64,000 nucleotides of DNA, taken from the NCBI RefSeq assembly GCF_040640155.1, contig NZ_JBFABE010000003.1, positions 62,001-126,000 of the forward strand, read 5' to 3'. Each line of letters opens with the position of its first letter. Positions within the stretch are counted from its first letter, which is position 1. Position numbers and translations under genes: made by a program. The stretch is from Streptosporangium sp040640155 (GTDB lineage Bacteria; Actinomycetota; Actinomycetes; Streptosporangiales; Streptosporangiaceae). The notes under the pieces are model-generated. The model saw only the letters and a program-made list of their open reading frames with translations. It was not told the DNA's origin and ran no database searches. Of the stretch, positions 1 to 8,806 are shown piece by piece.

Positions 1-3000
1 AAGGGGTTCGAGGCGGCCGTGGAGCGCGCCCGGGCCGACGACGAGGCCGCCCGCCGCGCCGCCGCGCCCGACCCCGCCGAGGTGCTGCTCACCGTGACCG
101 GCCCGCGGCGCCGGCTCTGGGAGCGGCGCGACCACGATCCCGACGCGCTGCGCCTGCGGATCGGTCTCGCCGACCTCCCCGCGGCCCTGGAGTTCGCCCC
201 CGAGCGCTCGGCGGCGATCGACGCGCCGCTCCCGGAGCCGCCGACCTGTCACGCGGTGCCGGTGGCGCTGGCCATGCGCCGCCTGGGCGTCGCGGGCCTG
301 ACCGGGCCCCGGCAGACCACGGCGGGGGTGGCGCGCTGGCTGGTCGGCCAGGCCGCCGCCCTGCACAGCCCGCGCGACCTGGCGATCGTCGTGCTGTCGG
401 CGCACGGCGACGGGCAGGAGCGCTGGGACTGGGTCCGCTGGCTGCCGCACTGCGCCCCGCGCGCCGGACAGGACTGCGTGGCCCTGGTCGGCGCCGACCC
501 CGAGGCCGCGGCCCGCCGGGTGAGCGAGCTGGCCGCGCTGATCGAGGAGCGCCTCGGCGACGAGACCGCGGCCGGCCCCGCGGCCAGGCTGGGACGCATC
601 CCGGCGGGCTGGGGCGACCTGGGCGGCGCCGGGGACGACGGCGCCGCGCAGCCGTACGCCGCGCCCGTCTACGACGAGCGCCCCTACGACGTGCTGGTCG
701 TGCTGGACGGCGCGCAGATGCTGCGCGTCCTGCCGGGCATGCCCCAGGTGCTGCGCCAGGGTCCGAGGGCCGGCGTGTACACGCTGGCGATCGACGGCGA
801 CCAGCGGCTGCTGCCCGAGGAGTGCGCCACCGTCGCCGCGGCGGAGGCCGACGGCACGCTGCGGCTGCGCGGCGGCGGCCTGGAGCACGTCGGCGAGATC
901 CTGGCCGACCAGGTGGGCGCCGGCTGGTGCGACCGGCTGGCCCGCTCGCTCTCGCCGATCCGCGACGTGAGCCGGGACGACGCGGGCATGGCGCTGCCCG
1001 ACTCGGCGCGGCTGCTCGACCTGCTCGGCCTCCCCTCGCTCTCCGGCGCCACCCTGGCCGCGCGCTGGGGCCGGGCGACCGAGGCCCCGATCGGGGTGGG
1101 GCCCGAGGGGCCGTTCTCCGTCGACCTCAGCCGGGACGGGCCGCACGCCCTCATCGCGGGCACCACCGGCGCGGGCAAGTCGGAGCTGCTGCAGACCCTG
1201 ATCTGCTCGCTGGCGGTGGCCAACCGGCCGGACGAGATGACGTTCGTGCTGATCGACTACAAGGGCGGGGCCGCGTTCAAGGAGTGCGTGCGGCTGCCGC
1301 ACACCGTGGGCATGGTCAGCGACCTGGACGGCCACCTGACCCAGCGGGCCCTGGCCTCCCTGGCGGCGGAGATCCGCCGCCGCGAGCGCCTGCTGCTGGC
1401 CGCCGGGGCCAAGGACATCGAGGACTACCACGAGCTGCGCGACACCCGCACGGCCCGCGCCTCGCGGGACCTGCTCGTCGCCGGGGGATCCGCGCCGGTC
1501 AGGCCGCTGCGCGGGCGCGCGGGCGCCTCGGCGACCCTGACGCCGCTGGAGCCGCTGCCCAGGCTGGTCCTGGTCATCGACGAGTTCGCCGCCATGGTCA
1601 GCGAGCTGCCGGACTTCATGACCGGGCTCGTCGACATCGCCCGGCGGGGGCGCTCGCTCGGCATCCACCTGATCCTCGCCACCCAGCGGCCCGGCGGTGT
1701 GGTGACCGCCGACATCCAGGCCAACACCTCCCTGCGGATCGCGCTGCGCGTCACCGAGTCCGCCGAGTCCGCCGACGTCATCGGCCGCCCCGACGCCTCG
1801 TACATCCCCAAGTCCGCCCCGGGACGGTGTTACGTGAAGTCGGGCGCGGGCGCGGCCACGGCCGTGCAGACCGCGCGGATCGGCGGCCGGAGCCCCGGCG
1901 CCCCGGGCGGCGAGAGCAGGGTGCGGATCAGCGAGGTCGGCTGGCGGGACCTGGGACGGCCCAGGCCGGTCCAGGCCGGGGCCGAGAGCGGCCACGTCAC
2001 CGACCTGTCGCTGCTCGTCGACGCGCTGGTCGAGGCGGCCCGGGTGGACGGGGTGGCGGAGCAGCCCAGCCCCTGGCTCGACCCGCTTCCCGACCTGGTG
2101 ACCGTCCCCGGCCTGCTCCCCCCCTCCGGCGACCGGTCCGGCGGCTCCCCGGACGGCTCCTCCGGCGGTTTCCCGGCCGGCGGCCTGTCGTACCGGCCCG
2201 GGGTCGCGGAGGTGCCGCCGCTGGCCTTCGGCGTCACCGACCTGCCCTGGGCGCAGGACCGGCGGGCGCTGGCGCTCGACCTCGCCCACGGCGGGCACCT
2301 GCTCGTCGCCGGCGCCCCCCGCAGCGGGCGGTCCACGGCGCTGCGCACGCTGGCCGGGGCGATCGCCGGCGGGACCTCCCCCGACGACGTCCACGTGCAC
2401 GCGATCGACTGCGGCTCGGGGGCGCTGCTGCCCCTGATGGCGATGCCGCACTGCGGGGCGGTGGTCACCCGCGACCAGCTCGACCGGGTGGAACGACTCC
2501 TGGCCCGGCTCCGCGCGGAGGTGGGGCGGCGCCAGCAGCTCCTGGCCGAGGCCGGGTACGCCTCGCTGGCCGAGCTGCGCGCCACCGGCGGGCCCCGCCT
2601 GCCGTGGCTGGTCCTGATGCTCGACCGTTGGGAGGGGTTCGTCGCCGCGTTCGAGTCCTACGACTACGGGCGGCTGATCGACGCGCTGCTGCAGTTGCTG
2701 CGGGAGGGCCCGGCCGTCGGCCTGCGGGCGGTGGTGACCGGCGACCGGTCCGCGTTGCTCGGGCAGATATCCACCATCTTCGACGACCGGCTGATCCTGC
2801 GGCTGGCCGATCCCACCGACTACGGGCTGGCGGGCCTGGCCGTCAAGGACCTGCCCGCGACGCTCGCGCCGGGCCGCGCGCTGTCCACCGGGGAGCACGG
2901 CGTGACCGAGAGCCAGATCGCGCTGCTCTGTGACGATCCCTCGGGGCCCGCCCAGGTCGCCGCGCTGCAGGCGCTGGCCCGTTCGGCGCCGGAGGTCACC

Positions 3001-3693
3001 GGTGAACCGCCGATGCGGGTGGACGCGCTGCCGATGCGCGTCACCGCGGCGCAGGCCGTGGACCTGGCGCCCTCCTTCCGGCCGCCGTCCCCGCTCTGGG
3101 CGCTGCTCGGGGTCGGGGGCGACTCGCTGGCCCCGCTCGGGGTCGACCTGCTCTCCCAGGGCCCGGCCGCGGTCGTCGCGGGCCCGCCCCGGTCGGGCAG
3201 GTCCACGACGTTGCTGACCGCCACCCACTCGCTGCTCTCCCAGGGCACGCCCGCGGTCCTGGTCACGCCCCGGCGCAGCCCGCTGTGCACGCTGGTCGAC
3301 ACCCCGGGCGTGCTGGCCGTGCTGGACGCCGGAGGGGACCTGCACGCTGCCGTCGCCGGGCAGGACCGCTACGTCGTGGTCGTCGACGACGCCGAGCTGA
3401 TCTCCGCCGACTCGCCCCTGGGCACCGCGCTGGAGGAGGTGCTGCGCAGCGGCAGGGACGGCGAGCACGGCATGATCATCGGTGGGAGCACCGGTGACCT
3501 GACCACCGCCTACCGGGGCTTCGCGGCCGAGGCCCGCAAGGGCCGCACCGGCCTGCTGCTCTCGGTGCAGAGCCCCGCCGACGGCGACCTGTTCACCGTC
3601 CGTCTGCCCCGCGGCGCGGTCGGCGGCCCCCCGGGGCGCGGTCTGCTGGTGAGCACGGGCACGGTGATCCCGATCCAGGCGGCCGTCCCCTGA
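1..3693 (+). CDS. EccC/FtsK-SpoIIIE type VII secretion ATPase, 5'-truncated
   Basis: This is a membrane-anchored motor ATPase that recognises and drives export of WXG100-type substrates. The reading frame is open to base 1 (a GTG at 19 is only the first internal candidate), and the N-terminal membrane segments expected of EccC are absent, so the gene starts outside the window. Numbering from base 19, three tandem FtsK/SpoIIIE modules follow. Module one has a complete Walker A GTTGAGKS at 381-388 and a Walker B ending VIDEF. Modules two (about 765) and three (about 1055) have GAPRSGRST and GPPRSGRST, with Arg in place of the Walker Lys, so only module one looks fully catalytic. The WXG100 gene converges on it from the other strand. 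It could instead be the FHA-containing FtsK paralogue seen in some actinomycetes; the missing N-terminus would decide. Confidence 0.85.
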   Translation, partial: KGFEAAVERARADDEAARRAAAPDPAEVLLTVTGPRRRLWERRDHDPDALRLRIGLADLPAALEFAPERSAAIDAPLPEPPTCHAVPVALAMRRLGVAGLTGPRQTTAGVARWLVGQAAALHSPRDLAIVVLSAHGDGQERWDWVRWLPHCAPRAGQDCVALVGADPEAAARRVSELAALIEERLGDETAAGPAARLGRIPAGWGDLGGAGDDGAAQPYAAPVYDERPYDVLVVLDGAQMLRVLPGMPQVLRQGPRAGVYTLAIDGDQRLLPEECATVAAAEADGTLRLRGGGLEHVGEILADQVGAGWCDRLARSLSPIRDVSRDDAGMALPDSARLLDLLGLPSLSGATLAARWGRATEAPIGVGPEGPFSVDLSRDGPHALIAGTTGAGKSELLQTLICSLAVANRPDEMTFVLIDYKGGAAFKECVRLPHTVGMVSDLDGHLTQRALASLAAEIRRRERLLLAAGAKDIEDYHELRDTRTARASRDLLVAGGSAPVRPLRGRAGASATLTPLEPLPRLVLVIDEFAAMVSELPDFMTGLVDIARRGRSLGIHLILATQRPGGVVTADIQANTSLRIALRVTESAESADVIGRPDASYIPKSAPGRCYVKSGAGAATAVQTARIGGRSPGAPGGESRVRISEVGWRDLGRPRPVQAGAESGHVTDLSLLVDALVEAARVDGVAEQPSPWLDPLPDLVTVPGLLPPSGDRSGGSPDGSSGGFPAGGLSYRPGVAEVPPLAFGVTDLPWAQDRRALALDLAHGGHLLVAGAPRSGRSTALRTLAGAIAGGTSPDDVHVHAIDCGSGALLPLMAMPHCGAVVTRDQLDRVERLLARLRAEVGRRQQLLAEAGYASLAELRATGGPRLPWLVLMLDRWEGFVAAFESYDYGRLIDALLQLLREGPAVGLRAVVTGDRSALLGQISTIFDDRLILRLADPTDYGLAGLAVKDLPATLAPGRALSTGEHGVTESQIALLCDDPSGPAQVAALQALARSAPEVTGEPPMRVDALPMRVTAAQAVDLAPSFRPPSPLWALLGVGGDSLAPLGVDLLSQGPAAVVAGPPRSGRSTTLLTATHSLLSQGTPAVLVTPRRSPLCTLVDTPGVLAVLDAGGDLHAAVAGQDRYVVVVDDAELISADSPLGTALEEVLRSGRDGEHGMIIGGSTGDLTTAYRGFAAEARKGRTGLLLSVQSPADGDLFTVRLPRGAVGGPPGRGLLVSTGTVIPIQAAVP

Positions 3694-3804
3694 CCGGGGT
3701 TCACCGTCCTCGGCCCTCGGCGCGGGCCGCCGCCCGAGCGGGGGTTCGCCGTCCTCGGCCGGGACCGGCGTCACCCGACGGCGGGCGCCGGGATGGCGAA
3801 CGCG

Positions 3805-3866
3805 GAAACGCCCCGCCCCCGGAGAACGGTCTCCGGAAGAACGGGGCGTTTCGGCCGGCCGTTTTT
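3805..3866. terminator. Bidirectional terminator between secretion ATPase and WXG100 gene
   Basis: An 11-bp arm GAAACGCCCCG (3805-3815) pairs exactly with 3842-3852. A nested GGAGA/TCTCC stem sits inside, and GTTTTTC follows at 3861-3867. It lies between two convergent genes and could serve both. Confidence 0.75.
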
Positions 3867-4139
3867 CTAACGGGTCGCGGACTCGATGTTGCCGCGGTAG
3901 GTGTTGATGACCCGGGAGGCCTCGCCGAGCTCCTCGGACATGCGCTGGAAAGCGGCCCGGTAGTTCTGCCAGGCCTCGCTGAAACGCTGGGCGCCGGGCC
4001 CCGTCCAGGCGGTGCCGACCTTCGCGGCCTCCCGGTCGAGTGCGGCCACCGTGGCCCTGACCTGGTCGGCCTGTTGGGTGAACTGGGTGGCCATCTGCTG
4101 CATTTCCGCGGGATTGCCGCCGAGCAAGTTCTGGCTCAT
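3867..4139 (-). CDS. WXG100 family protein (ESX substrate)
   Basis: A 90-residue helical-hairpin protein of the EsxA/EsxB type, normally exported as a dimer by the type VII machinery. It starts MSQNLLGG, carries W-T-G in the middle (AWTGPGA) as the WXG turn, and the two flanking stretches are amphipathic and helix-friendly, as in the family (about 100 residues). The ATG at 4139 was chosen over an upstream in-frame ATG because GAAGGAG sits about six bases before it and the family length then fits. The canonical C-terminal YxxxD/E secretion signal is only loosely matched (YRGNIE). Its convergent neighbour encodes the secretion ATPase, which supports the assignment. A single WXG gene is visible; a partner may lie outside the window. 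Confidence 0.88.
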   Translation of the reverse strand: MSQNLLGGNPAEMQQMATQFTQQADQVRATVAALDREAAKVGTAWTGPGAQRFSEAWQNYRAAFQRMSEELGEASRVINTYRGNIESATR

Positions 4140-4309
4140 GCCAGTCTCCTTCGGGTCGGTGTCGGGGGGGCGACCAAACGAAATCACGATAGGCGAATGG
4201 ATCACCGAAGATCCAGCCTATACCGAGCGGATATGGACGTTCCCGCCGCCACCAAGAAGATAACGTTCTCCATTATCCCTATTTTTCGTGATGCAGGGAG
4301 TTACCGGCG

Positions 4310-5032
4310 GTGCGTGAGATTGTGGTGACGGGCGGGGGGACCGGTATCGGCTACGCCATCGCGGAGGCGTTCACCGCCGGGGGGGACCGGGTGACCATCA
4401 CCGGACGGCGCGAGCCGGTGCTCAAGGAGGCGGCCGGGCGCCTGGGCGTCCCGTACGCGGCGTTCAACGCGGCCAACCCGGTGGCGGTGGGCGAGGCCCT
4501 GGACCTGCTGCCCGCGCGGGTGGACGTCCTGGTCAACAACGCGGGCGGGAACACCAACCTGGACCGGCCCTCCTCGGGCGAGGACCTGATGGAGGTGGCG
4601 GAGAGCTGGTGGGCCAACCTCAACGCCAACCTGCTCTCGGCCGTACTGGTCACGAGCGCGCTCGTCCCGCGCCTGGCCGACGACGGCAGGATCGTGTCGA
4701 TCGGCTCGATCGCGGCCAGGGGCACCGGCTCCGGGTCGTACGGCGCGGCCAAGGCCGCGCTGGAGGCGTGGACGGCCGACCTCGCGGCCGAGCTGGGACC
4801 GCGCGGGATCACCGCGAACGTGGTCTCCCCCGGCCTGGTCGTGGAGACCGAGTTCTTCCGCGGCCGGCTCACCGACGAGGGCGTGCGCCGCAGGGTCGAG
4901 GGCACCAGGAACGGGCGGGCGGGGACCCCGCGCGACGTCGCCGAGACCGTGAGGTTCGTCGCCTCCCCGGAGGCCGGCCACCTGACCGGACAGGTCGTGC
5001 ACGTCAACGGGGGCGCCTACCTGGGCAGATGA
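4310..5032 (+). CDS. SDR family NAD(P)-dependent oxidoreductase
   Basis: A 240-residue classical short-chain dehydrogenase/reductase, a cytosolic Rossmann-fold enzyme that oxidises or reduces a hydroxyl/keto group. The cofactor motif TGGGTGIG is at 7-14, NNAGG at 76-80, the catalytic Ser in IGSIA near 133, and YGAAK gives Tyr144 and Lys148. The C-terminus ends HVNGGAYLGR, typical of the family. The GTG start at 4310 has a CAGGGAG about ten bases upstream. The gene is divergent from the WXG100 gene across about 170 bases, and the carboxylase follows 91 bases downstream on the same strand, so co-transcription is possible. FabG-like ketoacyl reduction or a catabolic dehydrogenase are both open; the substrate cannot be read from sequence. 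Confidence 0.88.
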   Translation: MREIVVTGGGTGIGYAIAEAFTAGGDRVTITGRREPVLKEAAGRLGVPYAAFNAANPVAVGEALDLLPARVDVLVNNAGGNTNLDRPSSGEDLMEVAESWWANLNANLLSAVLVTSALVPRLADDGRIVSIGSIAARGTGSGSYGAAKAALEAWTADLAAELGPRGITANVVSPGLVVETEFFRGRLTDEGVRRRVEGTRNGRAGTPRDVAETVRFVASPEAGHLTGQVVHVNGGAYLGR

Positions 5033-5123
5033 CGCCCCATTGACGGCCAGTGATCAGGGTGCGCCTACACTCCGTTGGAGGCCCGCCAGCCTCACGTCCC
5101 TACGTACTGAAGGGAAGACCTCG

Positions 5124-6890
5124 GTGCAAAAGGTCCTGATCGCCAACCGTGGCGAGATCGCGGTGCGGATCGCCCGCGCGTGCAAGGACGCCGGGCTGGC
5201 CGGCGTCGCCGTCTACGCCGACCAGGACCTGGACTCGCTCCACGTCCGGGTCGCGGACGAGGCCCACGCGCTCGGCGGGCGCACGCCCGCGGAGACCTAT
5301 CTCGACATCGGCAAGCTCCTGCGGATCGCCGCCGAGACCGGGGCGGACGCCGTCCACCCCGGGTACGGCTTCCTCGCCGAGAACGCGGCCTTCGCCCAGG
5401 CCGTGATCGACGCGGGCCTGACCTGGATCGGCCCGCCCCCGTCCGCGATCGTCGCGCTCGGCGACAAGGTGCAGGCCCGCCACATCGCCCAGAAGGTCGG
5501 CGCGCCGCTGGTGGCCGGCACCGCGGACCCGGTCTCCGGCAGCGAGGAGGTCGTCGCCTTCGCCGCCGAGCACGGCCTGCCCATCGCGATCAAGGCCGCC
5601 TACGGCGGCGGCGGGCGCGGCCTCAAGGTGGCCCGCACGATGGAGGAGATCCCCGAGCTGTACGAGTCGGCGGTGCGCGAGGCCGTCACCGCGTTCGGCA
5701 GGGGCGAGTGCTTCGTCGAGCGCTACCTGGACCGTCCCCGGCACGTGGAGACCCAGTGCCTGGCCGATTCCCACGGCGCCGTGGTCGTGGTGTCCACCCG
5801 GGACTGCTCGCTCCAGCGCCGCCACCAGAAGCTCGTCGAGGAGGCCCCGGCGCCGTTCCTGACGCCCGAGCAGGTCGATCTGCTGCGCACCAGCTCCAAG
5901 GCGATCCTGCGCGAGGCGGGCTACGTGGGCGCCGGCACCTGCGAGTTCCTGGTGGGCCAGGACGGGACGATCTCCTTCCTGGAGGTCAACACCCGCCTGC
6001 AGGTCGAGCACCCGGTGACCGAGGAGGTCTCCGGCATCGACCTGGTACGGGAGATGTTCCGCATCGCCGACGGCGAGGAGCTCGGCTACGACGACCCCGC
6101 GCCGCGCGGCCACTCGATCGAGTTCCGGATCAACGCCGAGGACGCCGGGCGCGGCTTCCTGCCGGCCCCCGGCACGATCACCCGCCTGAGCGTCCCCTCC
6201 GGTCCCGGGGTGCGGCTGGACTCCGGGTACGAGGCCGGCATGACCGTCCCGCAGTCCTTCGACTCCCTGATCGCCAAGCTGATCGTGACCGGCGCGACCC
6301 GGGAGCAGGCCCTGGAGCGCTCGCGCCGGGCGCTGGCCGAGTTCGAGATCGGCGGCATGCCGACCGTGCTGCCCTTCCACCGGGCGGTGGTCGGGGACCC
6401 GGCGTTCACCGCCGAGCCGTTCTCGGTGCACACCCGCTGGATCGAGACCGAGTTCGCGGGCGCGATCCCGCCGTACGAGGCGGAGACCGGCCCCGCCGGG
6501 GAGCCGGCCGAACGGGAGCGGATCACCGTCGAGGTGGGCGGCAAGCGGCTGGAGGTGGTGCTCCCCGCGGGGTTCGCCGCCTCGGGCGCGGGCGCGGGGA
6601 GCGCGCGGAGTGCCGTCCGGACGAAGGCGCCCCGCCGGAGCGGGGGCGGGGCGGCGACGAGGGCGGCGGGCGGCGACTCGCTGGTCAGCCCGATGCAGGG
6701 CACGATCGTCAAGGTCGTGGCCGCGGACGGCGACACCGTGGCGGCCGGCGACACCGTCGTCGTGCTGGAGGCGATGAAGATGGAGCAGCCGCTGGCCGCG
6801 CACAAGGCCGGCACCGTCACCGGGCTGGCGGCCCAGGTAGGCCAGACGGTCACCTCGGGCGCCACGATCTGCGAGATCAAGGACGCCTGA
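5124..6890 (+). CDS. Acetyl/propionyl-CoA carboxylase alpha subunit (biotin carboxylase + BCCP)
   Basis: A 588-residue fusion of biotin carboxylase and biotin carboxyl carrier protein, the ATP-dependent half-reaction of acyl-CoA carboxylases feeding malonyl- or methylmalonyl-CoA synthesis. The N-terminal KVLIANRGEIAVRIARA opens the biotin carboxylase domain. An ATP-grasp core follows with the glycine loop AAYGGGGRG, and then HPVTEEVSGIDLV. The carrier domain near the C-terminus has the biotinylation motif EAMKM with Lys552. The GTG at 5124 is chosen because AGGGAAG precedes it and the protein then begins at the conserved strand. An Ala/Arg/Gly-rich linker joins the domains. No carboxyltransferase beta subunit is adjacent, so it must pair with one encoded elsewhere. 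Confidence 0.93.
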   Translation: MQKVLIANRGEIAVRIARACKDAGLAGVAVYADQDLDSLHVRVADEAHALGGRTPAETYLDIGKLLRIAAETGADAVHPGYGFLAENAAFAQAVIDAGLTWIGPPPSAIVALGDKVQARHIAQKVGAPLVAGTADPVSGSEEVVAFAAEHGLPIAIKAAYGGGGRGLKVARTMEEIPELYESAVREAVTAFGRGECFVERYLDRPRHVETQCLADSHGAVVVVSTRDCSLQRRHQKLVEEAPAPFLTPEQVDLLRTSSKAILREAGYVGAGTCEFLVGQDGTISFLEVNTRLQVEHPVTEEVSGIDLVREMFRIADGEELGYDDPAPRGHSIEFRINAEDAGRGFLPAPGTITRLSVPSGPGVRLDSGYEAGMTVPQSFDSLIAKLIVTGATREQALERSRRALAEFEIGGMPTVLPFHRAVVGDPAFTAEPFSVHTRWIETEFAGAIPPYEAETGPAGEPAERERITVEVGGKRLEVVLPAGFAASGAGAGSARSAVRTKAPRRSGGGAATRAAGGDSLVSPMQGTIVKVVAADGDTVAAGDTVVVLEAMKMEQPLAAHKAGTVTGLAAQVGQTVTSGATICEIKDA

Positions 6891-6916
6891 GGGGCTCCCG
6901 GCGTTCTCCGTCCCCT

Positions 6917-6942
6917 CGGGGAGGTCTTCCCGAACCTCCCCG
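6917..6942 (+). terminator. Hairpin terminator after carboxylase gene
   Basis: CGGGGAGGT (6917-6925) pairs perfectly with ACCTCCCCG (6934-6942) across an 8-base loop. It has no U-tract, as is common for actinobacterial terminators. Confidence 0.55.
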
Positions 6943-6981
6943 GGGACCGGGGAACGCCCGGCCGGGTCCCGCGAGGCCCGC

Positions 6982-7019
6982 GAGCGCGCGTTCCCGAGAC
7001 GAGCGCGCGTTCCCGAGAC
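6982..7019. repeat. 19-bp perfect tandem duplication
   Basis: The unit GAGCGCGCGTTCCCGAGAC occurs twice head-to-tail (6982-7000 and 7001-7019) in non-coding DNA. Similar two-copy duplications recur elsewhere in the window. Confidence 0.9.
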
Positions 7020-7233
7020 ATGAGAGCTCGCGTCCAGGGCAGGGACCGTGGGCGGGGCCGGCCGCCGGCGGCACGATCATGCACCGTGGCGCCCACCTCG
7101 GCCGTGAAGGGGATACGGTCGAAAGGCGTAGGAAACTACGAGGCCACGCCGAACCACGAGGGCACGACTGGGGAACTACGTGGGAACTCTGACGTCCACT
7201 CATTCGTCTTCAGGACGAAGGAGGCTTTCTGCC

Positions 7234-8598
7234 GTGACCATCACAAAAGCCGCGCTAGGTCGTTTCGGTGCCATGATCATGGCACTGTTCGCCGGGCTTC
7301 TGGCCATGTCCATGATCGCCCCGGCGGCTCACGCCGCGGCGCCAGACCCCAGTGTGATCGTCTCCGGTCTCAAGGACGGGGACAACTTCTACGCCGATCC
7401 GGCCGCGAACATACCCGCGAACGCCGCGGACGCCATGCGTGGTGCGACCGATCAGACGTCCTCCGTCTACGTCGCCATGCTCCCCCAGGGTTCGCTCAGC
7501 AGCCAGTCCCAGGCGAGCACCCTGCTGAGGGCCACCCTCAAGGGCGTCGGCCCCAAGTCCACCGTCCTCGTGATGAACGGTAAGACCCCGTACGGTGTCA
7601 CCAACATCAGGGGCATCGACATCGACGAGCTGCTCCGCCGGGCCAACACCGCCGAGAGCCCGACCGACAACGTGGTCAACTTCGTCAAGCTGGCGGACGA
7701 GGCCGCAACCTCCGGCGGCGTTCCCGCCTCCTCCGGCTCCCGCTCCTCGGGCGGCGGCGGCGCCGGCGTCCTGATCGGCATCCTCGTGCTGGCCCTGGCC
7801 GGCGGCGGCGGTCTCTTCTTCTACTCCCGCAAGAAGAAGAAGGAGCGCGAGGCCCGCGAGGCCCGCGAGCTGGCCGCGGTCAAGGAGACCGTGGACGAGG
7901 ACGTCACCAAGTTCGGCGAGGAGATCACCGAGCTCGACACCGACGTCAAGCTCCTCAACGACGGCGCCGACCACCAGCAGGACTGGCAGCGCGCCCTCGA
8001 CTCCTACGACCGGGCCAAGTCGGAGCTGGTGGCGGTCAAGCGCCCCGACGAGCTCCGCGGCGTCACCACCGCGCTCGAGGAGGGCCGCTACGCCCTCGCC
8101 TGCGTGAAGGCCCGCGTCAACAACCTGCCGCTGCCCGAGCGGCGCTCGCCGTGCTTCTTCAACCCCCAGCACGGCCCCTCGATCCGCGACGTGCGCTGGG
8201 CCCCGCCCGGCGGCGCGCTGCGTGACGTGCCCGCCTGCGCGGCCGACGCCGAGGCCGTCGAGCGCGGCTTCGAGCCGCAGACGCGCGAGGTCATGGTCGA
8301 CGGCCAGCGCCGCCCGTACTACGACGCGGGACCGGCCTACCAGCCCTACGCCTACGGCTACTACGGCGGCTTCGGCGACGTCATGACCGGCATGATGGTC
8401 GGCACCATGATGGGCAGCATGATGAGCGGTGGCTTCGGCTACGGCGGCGGTTACGGCGGCGGAGGCGAGGGAGCGGCGGCCGACTTCGGCGGCGGTGGCG
8501 GCGACTTCGGCGGCGGCGGCTGGGGCGACTTCGGTGGCGGAGGCGACTTCGGCGGCGGCGACTTCGGCGGCGGCGACTTCGGCGGCGGCGACTGGTAG
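7234..8598 (+). CDS. Secreted/membrane-anchored protein with TPM-like domain and Gly/Phe-rich tail
   Basis: A 454-residue protein of uncertain function. A signal peptide (hydrophobic run ending APAAHA) leads to an extracellular domain of about 140 residues with weak resemblance to TPM-type domains. A Ser/Gly linker, one transmembrane helix (VLIGILVLALAGGGGLFF) and a basic RKKKKER stop-transfer follow. The cytosolic part begins with a charged helical module (EDVTKFGEEI to VKARVN), then a C-FFNPQHG segment with C-terminal VPAC, and ends in Tyr/Met/Gly-rich sequence with repeated DFGGG units. GTG at 7234 is preceded by AAGGAGG. The helical module recurs in the pentapeptide-repeat protein at 35.7 kb. 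The low-complexity tail suggests a scaffold or assembly role; that is inference. Confidence 0.75.
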   Translation: MTITKAALGRFGAMIMALFAGLLAMSMIAPAAHAAAPDPSVIVSGLKDGDNFYADPAANIPANAADAMRGATDQTSSVYVAMLPQGSLSSQSQASTLLRATLKGVGPKSTVLVMNGKTPYGVTNIRGIDIDELLRRANTAESPTDNVVNFVKLADEAATSGGVPASSGSRSSGGGGAGVLIGILVLALAGGGGLFFYSRKKKKEREAREARELAAVKETVDEDVTKFGEEITELDTDVKLLNDGADHQQDWQRALDSYDRAKSELVAVKRPDELRGVTTALEEGRYALACVKARVNNLPLPERRSPCFFNPQHGPSIRDVRWAPPGGALRDVPACAADAEAVERGFEPQTREVMVDGQRRPYYDAGPAYQPYAYGYYGGFGDVMTGMMVGTMMGSMMSGGFGYGGGYGGGGEGAAADFGGGGGDFGGGGWGDFGGGGDFGGGDFGGGDFGGGDW

Positions 8599-8713
8599 GA
8601 CCCGCTGCCCGGCGAGAGCCGGTGACCGCCCACGGCGGACCACCGGCCTCCCGGGATCACCGGCCTCCCGGCACACCGCGGTTCCGCGGAGCACGAGGAA
8701 GACCCAGAAGAAG

Positions 8714-8754
8714 ACGGCGGGCGCGCCTCCCCTCCCGGGGGGCGCGCCCGCCGT
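8714..8754. terminator. Strong bidirectional hairpin terminator
   Basis: ACGGCGGGCGCGCC (8714-8727) pairs perfectly with 8741-8754 and is flanked by GAAG/TTCTTC. It lies between convergent genes (the tail of the membrane protein and the LacI gene). Confidence 0.8.
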
Positions 8755-8806
8755 TCTTCGCGCCGAGCGCCCTCGGCGGGCGCGTACGTCCGGCCGGTGG
8801 CCCAGG

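Larger units (their letters stand above)
6891..7233. other. 343-bp intergenic spacer with hairpin and tandem repeat
   Basis: I see no credible gene here. It holds the terminator-like hairpin after the carboxylase (6917-6942) and a perfect 19-bp tandem duplication (6982-7019). The rest presumably carries the promoter of the downstream membrane-protein gene, but I cannot place a convincing -35/-10 pair. Confidence 0.6.

Noticed and set aside
822..2933. Long overlapping plus-strand frame (703 codons) in another frame of the secretion ATPase
   Set aside because: Arg/Ala/Pro/Gly-rich shadow caused by GC bias; no domain, no ribosome binding site, and the other frame has clear ATPase motifs.
5040..5071. 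TTGACG/TACACT as promoter of the carboxylase gene
   Set aside because: The spacer is 20 bases, too long for confident assignment.
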